Notes: generated by a model not told the origin, from the sequence alone. Positions 53,857 to 62,939 are shown, counted from the first letter of the stretch. The stretch: 64,000 bases of DNA from CAIWHR01 sp039931775 (GCA_039931775.1 JBDTRG010000129.1:81154-145153), one strand, 5' to 3'. Numbers and translations: made by a program.

Positions 53857-55272
53857 CTAGAGCACTTTGCCGGGATTGAAGATGCCGGCCGGGTCGAACG
53901 CCAATTTGACCGCGCGCATCAGGTCGAGCTCGGTCGCGCTCTTGTAGCGGACGAGCTCATCGCGCTTCTGCTGCCCGATGCCGTGCTCGGCGCTGATGCT
54001 CCCGCCGTGCGCCGCGACCAAGTCGTGGACGATCCGGTTCGCGCTGCGCGTGTTGTCCATGAAGGCGCCGGGCGCGCTGCCTTCCGGGCCCGCCAGGTTG
54101 TAGTGCAGGTTCCCGTCGCCGAGGTGGCCAAATGTGACAAAGCGCACGCCGGGCAGCGCGGCACTGAGCGCTCCGCGCGCTTGATCGAGAAAACGGGGAA
54201 TCGCGGATACCGGCAACGAAATGTCGTGCTTGATGTTCGGCCCTTCGCGCCGCTGGGCTTCGGCGATGTTCTCCCGCAACGCCCACAGGGCGCGCGCCTG
54301 CTCGCCGGACTGCGCGATGGTTGCGTCGAGCGCGATTCCGCGTTCCAGCGCTGCGCCGAGGGCACCTTCCAACTGTGCGCCCGACGCAGATTCGGCGGCG
54401 GCGTCGTCCACCTGGATCAGCGCGTACCACGGGTGACCGGGGCAGGGGTCCGGCGAACCTGGATGGTGCTTGCGCGAAACGGCGATGGAAAGCGCCGACA
54501 TCAATTCGAATCCCGTGATCCGATCGCCCAGGGCCTGCCGGAGGTCGTGCAGCAGACGCACCGCCGACGCGACGTCAGGTGTTGCCGCAAAGGCCGTGTA
54601 GCGGCTTCTCGGCGCCGGAAACAGTTTCAGCACCGCTGCCGTCACGACGCCCAACGTTCCCTCGGCGCCGATGAAAAGCTGCTTCAGGTCGTACCCGGTG
54701 TTGTCCTTGCGCAGACCACGCAATCCGTTCCAGACGCGGCCGTCGGCGAGTACGACCTCGATCCCCAGCACCAGCTCTCGGGCGTTGCCGAAGCGAAGCA
54801 CGGCGGTGCCACCTGCGTTCGTCGAAAGATTGCCGCCGATCGTGCAGCTTCCTTCGGCCGCCAGTGACAACGGAAACAGCAGACCTTGCTCCTCGGCCGC
54901 CTGCTGGACCCGCGCAAGCGGAACGCCGGCCTCCGCCGTGAGCGTCGCGTTGGCCGTGTCGATCGCGCGAACGCGGTTCAATCGCGCCAGCGACAACACG
55001 ACGGCATTGCCCTGATCGTCCGGCGTCGCGCCGCCGCATTGGCCGGTGTTGCCACCCTGCGCGACGATGGGCACGCCGAACTCGGCGCATGCGCGAACGA
55101 CCGCGGCGACCTCATCGGTACCCCCAGGGCGCACGACCGCAAGCGCACGGCCCTTGAAGCGGCCACGCCAATCGGTGACATAGGGAGCGACGTCGGATGT
55201 AGCGGTGAGGACCTGCGCGCTTCCTACGGCCGCGTCGAGCCGCGCCCGCAGGGTTGCGCGAATATCGGTCAT
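53857..55272 (-). CDS. FAD-linked D-2-hydroxyacid dehydrogenase (GlcD/D2HGDH-like)
   Basis: The 471-residue protein has the vanillyl-alcohol-oxidase-type FAD domain (VVAQGGNTGQCGGATPDDQGN, GSCTIGGNLSTNAGGTAVLRFGNARELVLG) and the C-terminal cap with metal ligands (HLGDGNLHYN, ISAEHGIGQQKRDEL). It probably oxidises D-lactate, D-2-hydroxyglutarate or glycolate. The ATG start and end fit the family. It heads the leftward run to the PP0621-like, pilS and pilR genes. Confidence 0.92.
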   Translation of the reverse strand: MTDIRATLRARLDAAVGSAQVLTATSDVAPYVTDWRGRFKGRALAVVRPGGTDEVAAVVRACAEFGVPIVAQGGNTGQCGGATPDDQGNAVVLSLARLNRVRAIDTANATLTAEAGVPLARVQQAAEEQGLLFPLSLAAEGSCTIGGNLSTNAGGTAVLRFGNARELVLGIEVVLADGRVWNGLRGLRKDNTGYDLKQLFIGAEGTLGVVTAAVLKLFPAPRSRYTAFAATPDVASAVRLLHDLRQALGDRITGFELMSALSIAVSRKHHPGSPDPCPGHPWYALIQVDDAAAESASGAQLEGALGAALERGIALDATIAQSGEQARALWALRENIAEAQRREGPNIKHDISLPVSAIPRFLDQARGALSAALPGVRFVTFGHLGDGNLHYNLAGPEGSAPGAFMDNTRSANRIVHDLVAAHGGSISAEHGIGQQKRDELVRYKSATELDLMRAVKLAFDPAGIFNPGKVL

Positions 55273-55428
55273 GACCGGCGATGATAGCGGATTAGCCTTG
55301 CAATCGCACCCGGCGTGCGGCCGATCCGGAGCTCGCGCGCATCCCGTGCGGCGAAGCCATTGCTGGGGGGTCTCTCGACTATGCGGTCGGCGTCAGTTGC
55401 CCCGTGGCACCCGCCGTAACCCGGAAAC

Positions 55429-55842
55429 TCATTCCTTCTTGCTCATCACTTCCCAAGGCATCGACGTGGCCGGGTGAAGGCTGTCGTAATGTGCACGGAG
55501 TTCGAATAATTCGCGGAGCACTTCGACGGGAAACCCTTGCCGTGAACCGCGCTTGTCGACGAGGAGGTCGTCGATGTACCGGCGGAACGAATTGGGGTCG
55601 GGCCACATCGCGGCCAGCAGGTTGGCGATCCGGGGAAACTTGTACATCAGTGAGCGCGGCTGGACCTCGGACGGCAGCGTCGACGCCCAGGCCGCCGTCG
55701 GCCTGAGCAGCCCGTTGGCCGGTTCGGTCGTGCGTCGCTTCGACCAATCCGCGGTCTGTGCGGGGGAGACCGACGGCCGCGACTCCCGGTCGACGGTGAC
55801 GTCGTTCAGGGAAACGCGGTCAGTCCTGCGATAAATGGACAT
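55429..55842 (-). CDS. Conserved protein of unknown function
   Basis: The 137-residue protein has a variable N-terminal half and a compact C-terminal half (MYKFPRIANLLAAMWPDPNS, FRRYIDDLLVDKRGSRQGFP, VEVLRELFELRAHYDSL) that reads like a conserved helical protein of betaproteobacteria. No catalytic motif is visible. The ATG start has no strong ribosome binding site, and the true start could be further in. It is divergent from phaM. Confidence 0.55.
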   Translation of the reverse strand: MSIYRRTDRVSLNDVTVDRESRPSVSPAQTADWSKRRTTEPANGLLRPTAAWASTLPSEVQPRSLMYKFPRIANLLAAMWPDPNSFRRYIDDLLVDKRGSRQGFPVEVLRELFELRAHYDSLHPATSMPWEVMSKKE

Positions 55843-56058
55843 GGTTCGGCACTAATTTCCCTAGTGCGGCAGGCAAATTACCCTGGCCCCGGCCCTCCGG
55901 GGTCTACGGTAGTGATGAAGCAAGACGCGGGCCACCAGGAGTCCTGTCGGTCGCCGTCTGGCTGCCCCGGGGCGCCCCGCGTGTCAGGCGGGCGCGGTAC
56001 GATAGCGGGAGGACAGTTTCAGGACGGCAATCGCCGTCGCTGGCGCGGAGGGAAGCCC

Positions 56059-56421
56059 ATGGCAGACGCTAAGAAGGATGACCCGGGAATGGCGCTCAAC
56101 GACATCTCCGCGTTCATGCAGAAGATGTGGAACCCGTTCGGCGTTCCGATGCCGGGATTCGGTATGCCCGGGGTGCCGCCGGGGGTGCCCGGGGCCGCGT
56201 CGATCGCCGGGATGCCATTTCCGAATCCGGCCGCGATGTTCGCGACCCTCGATCCGGCCGAGATCGGACGAAAGATTGATGAACTGAAGGTCGTGCAGAC
56301 CTGGCTGCAGATGAGCCTCAACATGATGCAGTTGAGCATCAAGACCATGGAACTCCAGAAGGCCTCAATAGAGGCGCTGACGGCGCCGGAGCGTTCTTCC
56401 GCCGCCCCCCACAATCCCTGA
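56059..56421 (+). CDS. phaM: PhaM-like polyhydroxyalkanoate granule protein
   Basis: The 120-residue protein starts at the ATG after GGAGGGAAGCCC. It begins with a helical part (DISAFMQKMWNPFGV), has a Pro/Gly/Met-rich middle, then the typical LDPAEIGRKIDELKVVQTWLQMSLNMMQLSIKTMELQKASIEAL coiled segment. PhaM activates PHA synthase and ties granules to the nucleoid. It lacks the Lys/Ala-rich DNA-binding tail of the Cupriavidus protein, so a DNA-tethering role is uncertain. Confidence 0.75.
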   Translation: MADAKKDDPGMALNDISAFMQKMWNPFGVPMPGFGMPGVPPGVPGAASIAGMPFPNPAAMFATLDPAEIGRKIDELKVVQTWLQMSLNMMQLSIKTMELQKASIEALTAPERSSAAPHNP

Positions 56422-56457
56422 CCACGTCTCCGCCCGATTCACCCACTGGTACCCGAC

Positions 56458-57108
56458 ATGTCGATCGTTCTGTATTACGGCTCCGGTTCGCCCTTTGCCT
56501 GGCGCGTTCAACTTGCACTGGAGCACAAGGCGCTGCCGTATGAGCGCAAGCTGCTTTCGTTTTCGGCCGGCGATACGATGACGCCCGAATTCCTGGCGCT
56601 CACGCCCCGCCATCGCGTGCCCGTCATCGTCGACGGCGACTTCGTCTTGTACGAATCGAACGCGATCGTCGAATACCTGGAGGACGCCTACCCGGCATCG
56701 GGCGGGCCGCTCTTTCCCGGCGACGCGCGGACCCGCGCGCTCGCCCGCCGGCTGATCATGGAAGTCGACAGCTATTTCGACGAGGCGATCGATCCCCTGA
56801 CCACGCAGGCGTTCAGCTTGAAGCCCGAGGAGCGCGACGTGCAGACGATTGCCGAGGGTCGCGCGGCGGTTTGCCTCGAACTGTCGATGTTCACGAAGGC
56901 GATGCGGGGCCCGTTTCTCGTGGGCCCGCTTTCGGCGGCCGATTTCGCTTTATACCCCTATGTCAGCTACCTGCCGCGCTGCCAGTTGAAGCTGACGGAT
57001 CTCGACGCCGACGGCATGCTGACACCGGAACTGCGAGCCTGGAAATCCCGGATCGAGGCCCTGCCGTATTTCGACAAGACTTTCCCGCCGCACTGGAAGA
57101 AGGCCTGA
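56458..57108 (+). CDS. Glutathione S-transferase family protein
   Basis: The 216-residue protein has an N-terminal thioredoxin-like domain (IVLYYGSGSPFAWRVQLALEHKALPYERKLL, cis-Pro in RVPVIVDG, YESNAIVEYLEDAYP) and an all-helical C-terminal domain with LVGPLSAADFALYPYV. The likely catalytic residue is Ser or Tyr in YGSGSPF. Substrate unknown. It lies 36 bases after phaM on the same strand. Confidence 0.9.
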   Translation: MSIVLYYGSGSPFAWRVQLALEHKALPYERKLLSFSAGDTMTPEFLALTPRHRVPVIVDGDFVLYESNAIVEYLEDAYPASGGPLFPGDARTRALARRLIMEVDSYFDEAIDPLTTQAFSLKPEERDVQTIAEGRAAVCLELSMFTKAMRGPFLVGPLSAADFALYPYVSYLPRCQLKLTDLDADGMLTPELRAWKSRIEALPYFDKTFPPHWKKA

Positions 57109-57118
57109 GGATCGATTG

Positions 57119-57232
57119 ATGAGTCCTTCGACGACCGCATTCGTCGACGGTGGCGTCATACCCCTGCCGTACGGGTTCAGGCCACCGCGGTACACGACCG
57201 TTACCGGCGGAGGCCGGACCGACGGCAACTGA
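57119..57232 (+). CDS. Possible 37-residue small protein
   Basis: ATG 10 bases after the GST stop, with AGGA about 7 bases upstream. The peptide MSPSTTAFVDGGVIPLPYGF (then 17 more, ending GGRTDGN) is Gly/Pro/Thr-rich with no known motif. The stop lies 1 base before the tRNA on the opposite strand. It may be noise. Confidence 0.2.
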   Translation: MSPSTTAFVDGGVIPLPYGFRPPRYTTVTGGGRTDGN

Positions 57233-57233
57233 G

Positions 57234-57306
57234 CGCCCCAGAGACGAATCGAACGTCCGACCTGCCCCTTAGGAGGGGGCTGCTCTATCCACTGAGCTAC
57301 CGGGGC
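57234..57306 (-). tRNA. tRNA-Arg (anticodon CCU)
   Basis: On the minus strand all four arms fold: acceptor GCCCCGG with CTGGGGC (one G-T pair), D-arm GCTC...GAGC, anticodon stem GCCCC/GGGGC with loop CTCCTAA, and T-arm GGACG-TTCGATT-CGTCT. The anticodon CCU reads AGG. The discriminator is G and CCA is not encoded. Such genes are common island attachment sites, but I see no integrase. Confidence 0.93.
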
Positions 57307-57360
57307 GCGGACGGTTCCATTTTACCGGAACGCGCTGCTACTCCCGGTGCGGCCGCCGCC

Positions 57361-57939
57361 CTACGCGCGCTGCACGGCTGACCAGCGAGGGCATTTATGC
57401 AGGTGATCGTTCACGAGGCCGGTCGCCTGCATGAACGCGTACATGATCGTCGGTCCCACGAATCGGAACCCACGCTTGGAAAGGTCCTTCGACAGCGCAT
57501 CCGCTTGCCCCGTGCGCGCGGGGACGGTGGCGAGCGTGCGATGGCGGCTCACGAGGGGTTTGCCGCCGACGAACGTCCAGACATAGCGATCGAAGCTGCC
57601 GAACTCGCGTTGGAGTGCCAGGAACGCGCGCGCGTTGGTCACCGAGCTCTCGATCTTCAACCGGTTGCGCACGATGCCCTCGTTCGACATCAGCGGTTCG
57701 ATCTTGCGGGTGTCGAACCGCGCGACGCGCGCGGGATCGAATCCCGCGAACGCTTTGCGATAACCGTCGCGCTTGTTGAGAATCGTCGACCACGAAAGGC
57801 CAGCCTGCGCACCCTCGAGGATCAGGAACTCGAAGAAAACGCGATCATCGTGCACCGGCACGCCCCATTCCTCGTCGTGGTAGGCGAGGTAGGCTGCGCT
57901 GCCGTTGGCCCACGGACAGCGAGTTAGTGTGTCGGGCAT
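57361..57939 (-). CDS. tag: DNA-3-methyladenine glycosylase I
   Basis: The 192-residue protein removes 3-methyladenine from DNA. It has the family pattern RCPWANGSAAYLAYHDEEWGVPVHDDRVFFEFLILEGAQAGLSW, and the zinc ligands: Cys and His at the N-terminus (RCPW, YHDEEW) and His-x3-Cys at the end (HLHKCPRW). I chose the ATG at 57939 by family length; 57990 is also possible, with neither having a good ribosome binding site. It is divergent from aat. Confidence 0.94.
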   Translation of the reverse strand: MPDTLTRCPWANGSAAYLAYHDEEWGVPVHDDRVFFEFLILEGAQAGLSWSTILNKRDGYRKAFAGFDPARVARFDTRKIEPLMSNEGIVRNRLKIESSVTNARAFLALQREFGSFDRYVWTFVGGKPLVSRHRTLATVPARTGQADALSKDLSKRGFRFVGPTIMYAFMQATGLVNDHLHKCPRWSAVQRA

Positions 57940-58038
57940 CTCGGGGGACGGGGAGGGGACCTTGTCGCGATTATCGGTGCGACTGCGCATGGCGGCAATC
58001 CATGCCGTCCGAATGCCGCAGCGTGGCAGAATTGGCGC

Positions 58039-58746
58039 GTGATCCCCTGGCTTCGAAACAACGACTCATTCCCACCGATCCACGACGCGCTCGCGGAGCC
58101 GAACGGGCTTCTGGCCGCAAGCGAAGACGTCACGCCGGCGCGCTTGCTCGAGGCCTACCGTCGCGGCATCTTCCCCTGGTACAGCGGCGAACAGCCGGTA
58201 CTTTGGTGGTCCCCTGATCCGAGGATGGTGTTGTTCGTCGAAGAATTTCGGATTTCGCGTTCGCTCAACAAGCGCGTCAACCAGCAGCGGTGGGAGATGC
58301 GCGCTGACTCCGCATTTCGCGCCGTTATCGAGGCGTGCGCCGCCAAGCCGCGGCGCGGTCAGCAAGGCACATGGATCACGCCGGCAATCATCGACGCCTA
58401 CACGGCGTTGCATCGCCGCGGCCACGCGCACTCGGTGGAAGCGTGGCGCGATGGACGGCTGGTCGGAGGCCTCTACGGTGTCGCGATCGGCCGCATGTTC
58501 TTCGGCGAATCGATGTTTGCCGACGAGGCCGATGCCTCAAAAGTGGCTCTCGTACATCTGATCGCGATGCTTCGGGCCCGCGGGTTTCCGCTTGTGGACT
58601 GCCAGCAGGAAACGGCGCACCTCGCCTCATTTGGTGCGCGCGCCATCTCACGACAGACGTTTGCCGATCTCGTGGCGGCGTTGGTAAACTCAGGCGCGCC
58701 GGACGGCCAATGGAGGCCTGTTTCGGCAGGGGGCGAGTCCGCGTGA
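58039..58746 (+). CDS. aat: Leucyl/phenylalanyl-tRNA-protein transferase
   Basis: The 235-residue protein adds Leu or Phe to N-terminal Lys/Arg for N-degron decay. Family signatures: GLLAASEDVTPARLLEAYRRGIFPWYSGEQPVLWWSPDPRMVL, GLYGVAIGRMFFGESMFADEADASKVAL, and FPLVDCQQETAHLASFGA. It starts at GTG. Its stop overlaps the GTG of bpt, so the two N-degron enzymes are coupled. Confidence 0.95.
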   Translation: MIPWLRNNDSFPPIHDALAEPNGLLAASEDVTPARLLEAYRRGIFPWYSGEQPVLWWSPDPRMVLFVEEFRISRSLNKRVNQQRWEMRADSAFRAVIEACAAKPRRGQQGTWITPAIIDAYTALHRRGHAHSVEAWRDGRLVGGLYGVAIGRMFFGESMFADEADASKVALVHLIAMLRARGFPLVDCQQETAHLASFGARAISRQTFADLVAALVNSGAPDGQWRPVSAGGESA

Positions 58747-59471
58747 CCAAGCTCAACGACCTTCCGCTGGCTTCGCTTCAGTTTTATGCGACTGCGCCCT
58801 ACGCTTGCAGCTACCTCCCGGACCGGGTGGCTCGGTCCCAAGTGGCAACCCCCAGCCACTTGATCGACACCGATGTTTATAGCGAACTCGTGCGCCACGG
58901 TTTCCGGCGTAGCGGGGGGTTCACGTATCGACCCTATTGCGACCGGTGCCGAGCGTGTGTCCCGGTACGGATACCCGTCGCGACCTTCGAGCCCAATCGG
59001 ACGCAGCGAAGAATGCTTCGTGCGCATGTCAATTTAACCGAAGTTAGGCACAAATTAGCGTTCAATGCAGAACATTACGCACTTTACCTGCGATATCAGC
59101 GTCACCGCCATCCTGGGGGAGGGATGGACCAGGACAGCCGAGAGCAGTATCAACACTTCCTGCTGCACAGCAATGTCGCAACTGAACTGTTCGAGTTTCG
59201 GGAAGGGCGCGAACTCCGAATGATCAGCCTCGTCGACCGTCTCCGCGATGGACTTTCGTCGGTCTATGCGTTTTTTGACCCCGGTATTCGGGGTACTAGC
59301 TTTGGCACCTATAACGTCCTATGGCAGATCGAGCGCTGCAAAGTGCTCGAATTACCCTACCTTTATCTTGGTTATTGGATAGCCGAGAGCCGGAAGATGG
59401 CCTACAAGGCTAGCTTTAGGCCCGCGGAGGGGTTGGTTGATGGGCGTTGGCTTCCGCTAACGCCGCCCTAA
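58743..59471 (+). CDS. bpt: Aspartate/glutamate leucyltransferase (Bpt, Ate family)
   Basis: The 242-residue protein attaches Leu to N-terminal Asp/Glu. It has the ATE-type N-terminal Cys cluster (TYRPYCDRCRACVPVRIP), ESREQYQHFLL-like core and the C-terminal YLYLGYWIAESRKMAYKASFRPAEGL. The GTG start overlaps aat. The stop codon lies inside the inverted repeat at 59466-59475. In many betaproteobacteria pyrD follows bpt; here an AT-rich block follows instead. Confidence 0.95.
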   Translation: MTKLNDLPLASLQFYATAPYACSYLPDRVARSQVATPSHLIDTDVYSELVRHGFRRSGGFTYRPYCDRCRACVPVRIPVATFEPNRTQRRMLRAHVNLTEVRHKLAFNAEHYALYLRYQRHRHPGGGMDQDSREQYQHFLLHSNVATELFEFREGRELRMISLVDRLRDGLSSVYAFFDPGIRGTSFGTYNVLWQIERCKVLELPYLYLGYWIAESRKMAYKASFRPAEGLVDGRWLPLTPP

Positions 59472-59714
59472 CGCCCTGAACAAGCGGTAAATTGATGATG
59501 GAAAATTTGGGGCCGGAATCGGTTAAAATCTTAAGTGTGTGGCATACAATACGTTCTAAGACCACAAGAATGTCCGGAAAAATTATCCCAAAATTCCAGA
59601 CGTTAGCTGCGTCGAACACTATTCCCCGCTGGATTCCGTTCGATTTGTTTGCCACAATGTGGCCATGTTTAGGTTTGATCCGAAGATTCGACTCCGCGAA
59701 TCTTGGCGTTAGGG
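59466..59714. repeat. 10-bp inverted repeat bounding the bpt-rpfF gap
   Basis: CCCTAACGCC at 59466-59475 and its exact reverse complement GGCGTTAGGG at 59705-59714. The left arm contains the bpt stop; the right arm ends 7 bases before the rpfF ATG and includes its AGGGG ribosome binding site. A second CTAACGCC lies at 59458-59465. Core bases (TAAC...GTTA) recall integron attC ends, but the spacing of 249 bases is too long for a normal attC. The base composition changes here. Confidence 0.55.
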
Positions 59715-59725
59715 GTGCACGATGA
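59495..59725 (+). CDS. Possible small protein overlapping the rpfF start
   Basis: A 76-residue frame (MMENLGPESVKILSVWHTIR onward) ends in TGA overlapping the rpfF ATG (ATGA). No ribosome binding site, no motif, and the block is AT-rich enough for chance frames to be fewer but not rare. Low support. Confidence 0.2.
   Translation: MMENLGPESVKILSVWHTIRSKTTRMSGKIIPKFQTLAASNTIPRWIPFDLFATMWPCLGLIRRFDSANLGVRGAR
59523..59550 (+). promoter_or_regulatory. Candidate promoter for rpfF
   Basis: TTAAAA, 16 bases, TACAAT. The -10 box is good, the -35 weak. It lies about 170 bases before the rpfF ATG, within the AT-rich gap. Confidence 0.3.
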
Positions 59726-60648
59726 ATGCGATGGCCGACGTCCGCTTTCTTCCGCAGACGGATTTCCAACAGGTAGAAACCCGATTCGATGTCGAGTACG
59801 GCGTCTACTGGGCGTTCATGAATCCTCGCCCTCGGCCATGCTTCAGTATCCAGTTACTTGAAGAGTTGCGTGGCTACATTGACACGATCGTGGACAATGA
59901 TTGTCACATCGCACACCGCGGGAAGAATTACAAGATCAACTATGGCGTGCTCGCATCGAAGTTGCCCGGCGTATTCAACCTCGGCGGCGACCTCATGCTA
60001 TTTCGCACCGCGATCGCGTCGCAGAATCGTGATCAGCTAATTGAGTACGGCGAAAAATGCATAGATGACTTGTACCCATGGCACCGAAACTGCGATTTGT
60101 CGATGACGACGTTTTCGCTAGTTCAGGGCGATGCGCTCGGAGGTGGGTTTGAGGCCGCACTGTCTGCGACCGTTGTTGTCGCCGAAGAGTCCGCGCGCAT
60201 GGGGTTTCCCGAAATTCTGTTCAACTTGTTTCCTGGTATGGGTGCGTTTAGTTTTCTATCGCGGAAAATTGGACGCCGTGCCGCTGAGGAGATGATTACT
60301 AGTGGCGCGATATACGGCGCAAGGCAACTCTATGACATGGGAGTTGTAGACGTTCTCGCCCCGGATGGAACAGGGGAAGCATCAATCTATAGCTACATCA
60401 GGCGACATTCCAAGGCCGCCAATGGTAGACGCGGGTTCGAGCGCGTTCGCACCGAGATCTCGCCGATTACGCGCAATGAGCTGATGCAGGTCGTGGAGAT
60501 TTGGGCAGACTCGGCGCTAAGAGTTCAGGATCGCGATCTGCGGATGATGGAGCGGCTCGTTCGAGCGCAACAACGCACTGCAGAAGAGGCATCTCTCCAA
60601 GTGGTTCCGAACGTCGTACCCATGCGGATTGCAGGTATTGGCGACTAG
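59722..60648 (+). CDS. rpfF: DSF synthase, RpfF-type crotonase
   Basis: The 308-residue crotonase-fold protein closely follows RpfF: LASKLPGVFNLGGDLMLF, QGDALGGGFEAALSATVVVAEE, and GFPEILFNLFPGMGAFSFLSRKIGRRAAEEMI. The two catalytic Glu residues are Glu144 and Glu164, spaced 20 apart as in Xanthomonas RpfF (141/161). It converts acyl-ACP to a cis-2-unsaturated fatty acid signal (DSF) using dehydratase and thioesterase steps. ATG with AGGGG 7 bases upstream. It converges on rpfC with 23 bases between, as in Xanthomonas. Codon use is AT-richer than upstream genes, suggesting transfer. Confidence 0.88.
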   Translation: MNAMADVRFLPQTDFQQVETRFDVEYGVYWAFMNPRPRPCFSIQLLEELRGYIDTIVDNDCHIAHRGKNYKINYGVLASKLPGVFNLGGDLMLFRTAIASQNRDQLIEYGEKCIDDLYPWHRNCDLSMTTFSLVQGDALGGGFEAALSATVVVAEESARMGFPEILFNLFPGMGAFSFLSRKIGRRAAEEMITSGAIYGARQLYDMGVVDVLAPDGTGEASIYSYIRRHSKAANGRRGFERVRTEISPITRNELMQVVEIWADSALRVQDRDLRMMERLVRAQQRTAEEASLQVVPNVVPMRIAGIGD

Positions 60649-60671
60649 ATTTTGCTGTAGTTGAGTACGCG

Positions 60672-62870
60672 TTACAGCGAACTAGATTGCTGTTGCGTGC
60701 GGCGTTCTTCTAGGTGGGCGTCAAGCGCTCCGAGTACATTTTCGGTTGCGCGGGAAAGTTCCTCGGTCCATGGCGACGCCTTCAATCGCATCGTGTCGTA
60801 GTCCGCACTTTCAAATCGAACCGAAAGTGCAACTAACTGGGTCGCACCAATGCTGCCCGCCCCGCCCTTGAGAGCGTGTGCGGCATCTTTCACCTCCTGA
60901 TATCGGCGGGCCGCAAGTGCATCGCCAATCACCTTTACGAGTCGGTCCGCGTCCGTGCGGAAGCCATTGAGTAGCCGCTCGACAAAGGTTGGATCGGAAG
61001 ACAATCTTTCAAGGTCTTCGAGTACGCCGGGATCGACGGCTGGCGTGTCTACTACGGTTAGCGCGGGCCTTTCGTCGGAGCGTGGAATCGACACTCCTGA
61101 TCGTACATCTGTCAGGTCGATCTCCACATGCCGCTCGATTGCATCGAGAAGCATCCCTGCACGTATCGGCTTTGGCACGAACTCAGCCGCGCCGGCTCGC
61201 TGGCACTCCGCGATGACTTCGGTAGTCACGTTCGCCGACAATATCAACACGGGAACGGGCGCTGGAGTCGAGAAACGATACAGCTTAAGCGCTTCAAGGC
61301 CGCTCATGATCGGCATCGAGAGATCAAACAGCGCGAGGTCAAAGTTTGATCGTTCCAGTGCGTCAAGCGCGGCCTCGCCGTTCGTTACTATTGTCACGCG
61401 GTGACCACCGCTTTCCAGAATGAGCTGCGTCACGCGTTGATTTGTCGCATTATCTTCTGCGACAAGAATGCGAGCACCTCGAATTTTCGTGACCGTCGCC
61501 GATTGTTGTGCAGCAAGTGCCGAAGCCATTGCACCGAATTTCGGTGATCTAGAGAGCTCGGATGCGTGATCAATGTTGCTTGGCTCTGCGGGTTGCATGG
61601 GAAGCTCAAACCAAAAGCAACTGCCTTCGCCAACTACACTTGTCAGGCCAATTTCTCCGCCCATCAGGGTGACTAGCTGCCTCGCGATTGTGGTTCCGAG
61701 TCCGGTACCCCCATAGACCCTAGTTATTGAGTCATCAGCCTGGGTAAAGGGTTCAAAGATTGCCGCTTGCTTACCGAAAGGAATCCCGATGCCCGTGTCC
61801 CGAACTTCGATTCGGATGCGTGCTTCAAGCAATTCTTGCTTTACGACGAACGCGCGAAGAACGACTCGCCCATGCTCGGTAAATTTCACCGCATTTGCCA
61901 ATAGGTTGAGTAGGACCTGGCGCGTGTGATGACCGTCTCCAATGAACCAGCGAGCGGCCTCTGGTGCAATTTCGATGTCGATGCCAAGACCCTTATATCG
62001 CGCTTGCGGCAGCAACACCTTCGCGGTGCCGGCGAGTAGCTTCTCGAGATCAAAGGGACCGTTTTCGATGTGTACTCGACCGGCTTCAATTTTTGCCATG
62101 TCGAGTACGTCCTCTATCTGAGCAAGCAATAGATTTGCTGATGTGCTCAGAGTATCCACAATTTCACGCTGCGATTCGTCCAGCTTAGTCTCGCGCAGCA
62201 CGTCCGCCATTGCGATTACGCCATTTAGCGGAGTACGCATTTCATGGCTAACATTTGCCACGAACCGACCCTTTGCTTGGTTTGCATCATCGGCACGTTT
62301 CTTGGCCTCGGTAATTCGTTCCGCCAATACTCCAACATAAAACGGAAGCACGAGAATGGAGATGACAATTCCAATGCTCAGAGACATCTCTGCGCGCCAA
62401 AATTCGCTCATTGCAATTACAAGAGCAAAGCCAACAAGACTCATTATTTGGCAGGCATGGAGATAGACTCGTCCATATCGAAATCCATTGCCAAAGGTGA
62501 TGAACAGGTAGACACCAATGATGACGGCACCGGGTTCGCCAGTTTGGATCAAACAATAGGAAGTGACCGCGTTGTCCGCGACCATTCCGAGGTAACGGCG
62601 TGAAATTGAAACGCGTTGGGTTGCAAGTATCTGAAGTGTTAATGCGATCGAAAAGATGAAGAATCCACCTGCGACCCACAGAACCTGCGCTTCGTCATCG
62701 GTGACGTGACTGTCTCGATACACGCTAAAAGACAAATAGACGAGAACCATGCCGCCAATGGCTACTCGAAGCAACGATTGTTCAAGTTCCGGTCGATGGA
62801 CGTGGTCCACCATGGATGTCATTCCTATGCGCGATAGGAACCGTTTCGCCATCGCCGCGGCGGCTGACAT
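60672..62870 (-). CDS. rpfC: Hybrid sensor kinase, RpfC-type DSF receptor
   Basis: The 732-residue protein has an N-terminal sensor with about five membrane segments, a phosphoacceptor domain (His209 in FVANVSHEMRTPLNG), an ATPase domain (NLLANAVKFTEHG, VRDTGIGIP, FTQADDSITRVYGGTGLGTTIA), a receiver (ILVAEDNATNQRV, FDLALFDLSMPIMSGLEAL), and a C-terminal HPt domain (DAAHALKGGAGSIGATQL). This five-part order is that of RpfC, which senses DSF and restrains RpfF. I chose the ATG at 62870 with GGA upstream; the frame extends 34 codons further. No RpfG (HD-GYP) gene is in the window. AT-rich like rpfF. Confidence 0.85.
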   Translation of the reverse strand: MSAAAAMAKRFLSRIGMTSMVDHVHRPELEQSLLRVAIGGMVLVYLSFSVYRDSHVTDDEAQVLWVAGGFFIFSIALTLQILATQRVSISRRYLGMVADNAVTSYCLIQTGEPGAVIIGVYLFITFGNGFRYGRVYLHACQIMSLVGFALVIAMSEFWRAEMSLSIGIVISILVLPFYVGVLAERITEAKKRADDANQAKGRFVANVSHEMRTPLNGVIAMADVLRETKLDESQREIVDTLSTSANLLLAQIEDVLDMAKIEAGRVHIENGPFDLEKLLAGTAKVLLPQARYKGLGIDIEIAPEAARWFIGDGHHTRQVLLNLLANAVKFTEHGRVVLRAFVVKQELLEARIRIEVRDTGIGIPFGKQAAIFEPFTQADDSITRVYGGTGLGTTIARQLVTLMGGEIGLTSVVGEGSCFWFELPMQPAEPSNIDHASELSRSPKFGAMASALAAQQSATVTKIRGARILVAEDNATNQRVTQLILESGGHRVTIVTNGEAALDALERSNFDLALFDLSMPIMSGLEALKLYRFSTPAPVPVLILSANVTTEVIAECQRAGAAEFVPKPIRAGMLLDAIERHVEIDLTDVRSGVSIPRSDERPALTVVDTPAVDPGVLEDLERLSSDPTFVERLLNGFRTDADRLVKVIGDALAARRYQEVKDAAHALKGGAGSIGATQLVALSVRFESADYDTMRLKASPWTEELSRATENVLGALDAHLEERRTQQQSSSL

Positions 62871-62939
62871 TGTTTCCGTTTGAAATCGCTTAAGCTTCAT
62901 GTATTGCGGCGAGCTTGTCTGCAGATTCCCGGGTACGCC

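Noticed and set aside
57234..57306. tRNA-Arg as the attachment site of a mobile element
   Set aside because: No integrase gene and no repeated tRNA 3' end found in the window.
59416..59769. 117-codon antisense frame across the bpt-rpfF gap
   Set aside because: Overlaps the bpt end and the rpfF start, and has no ribosome binding site or motif.
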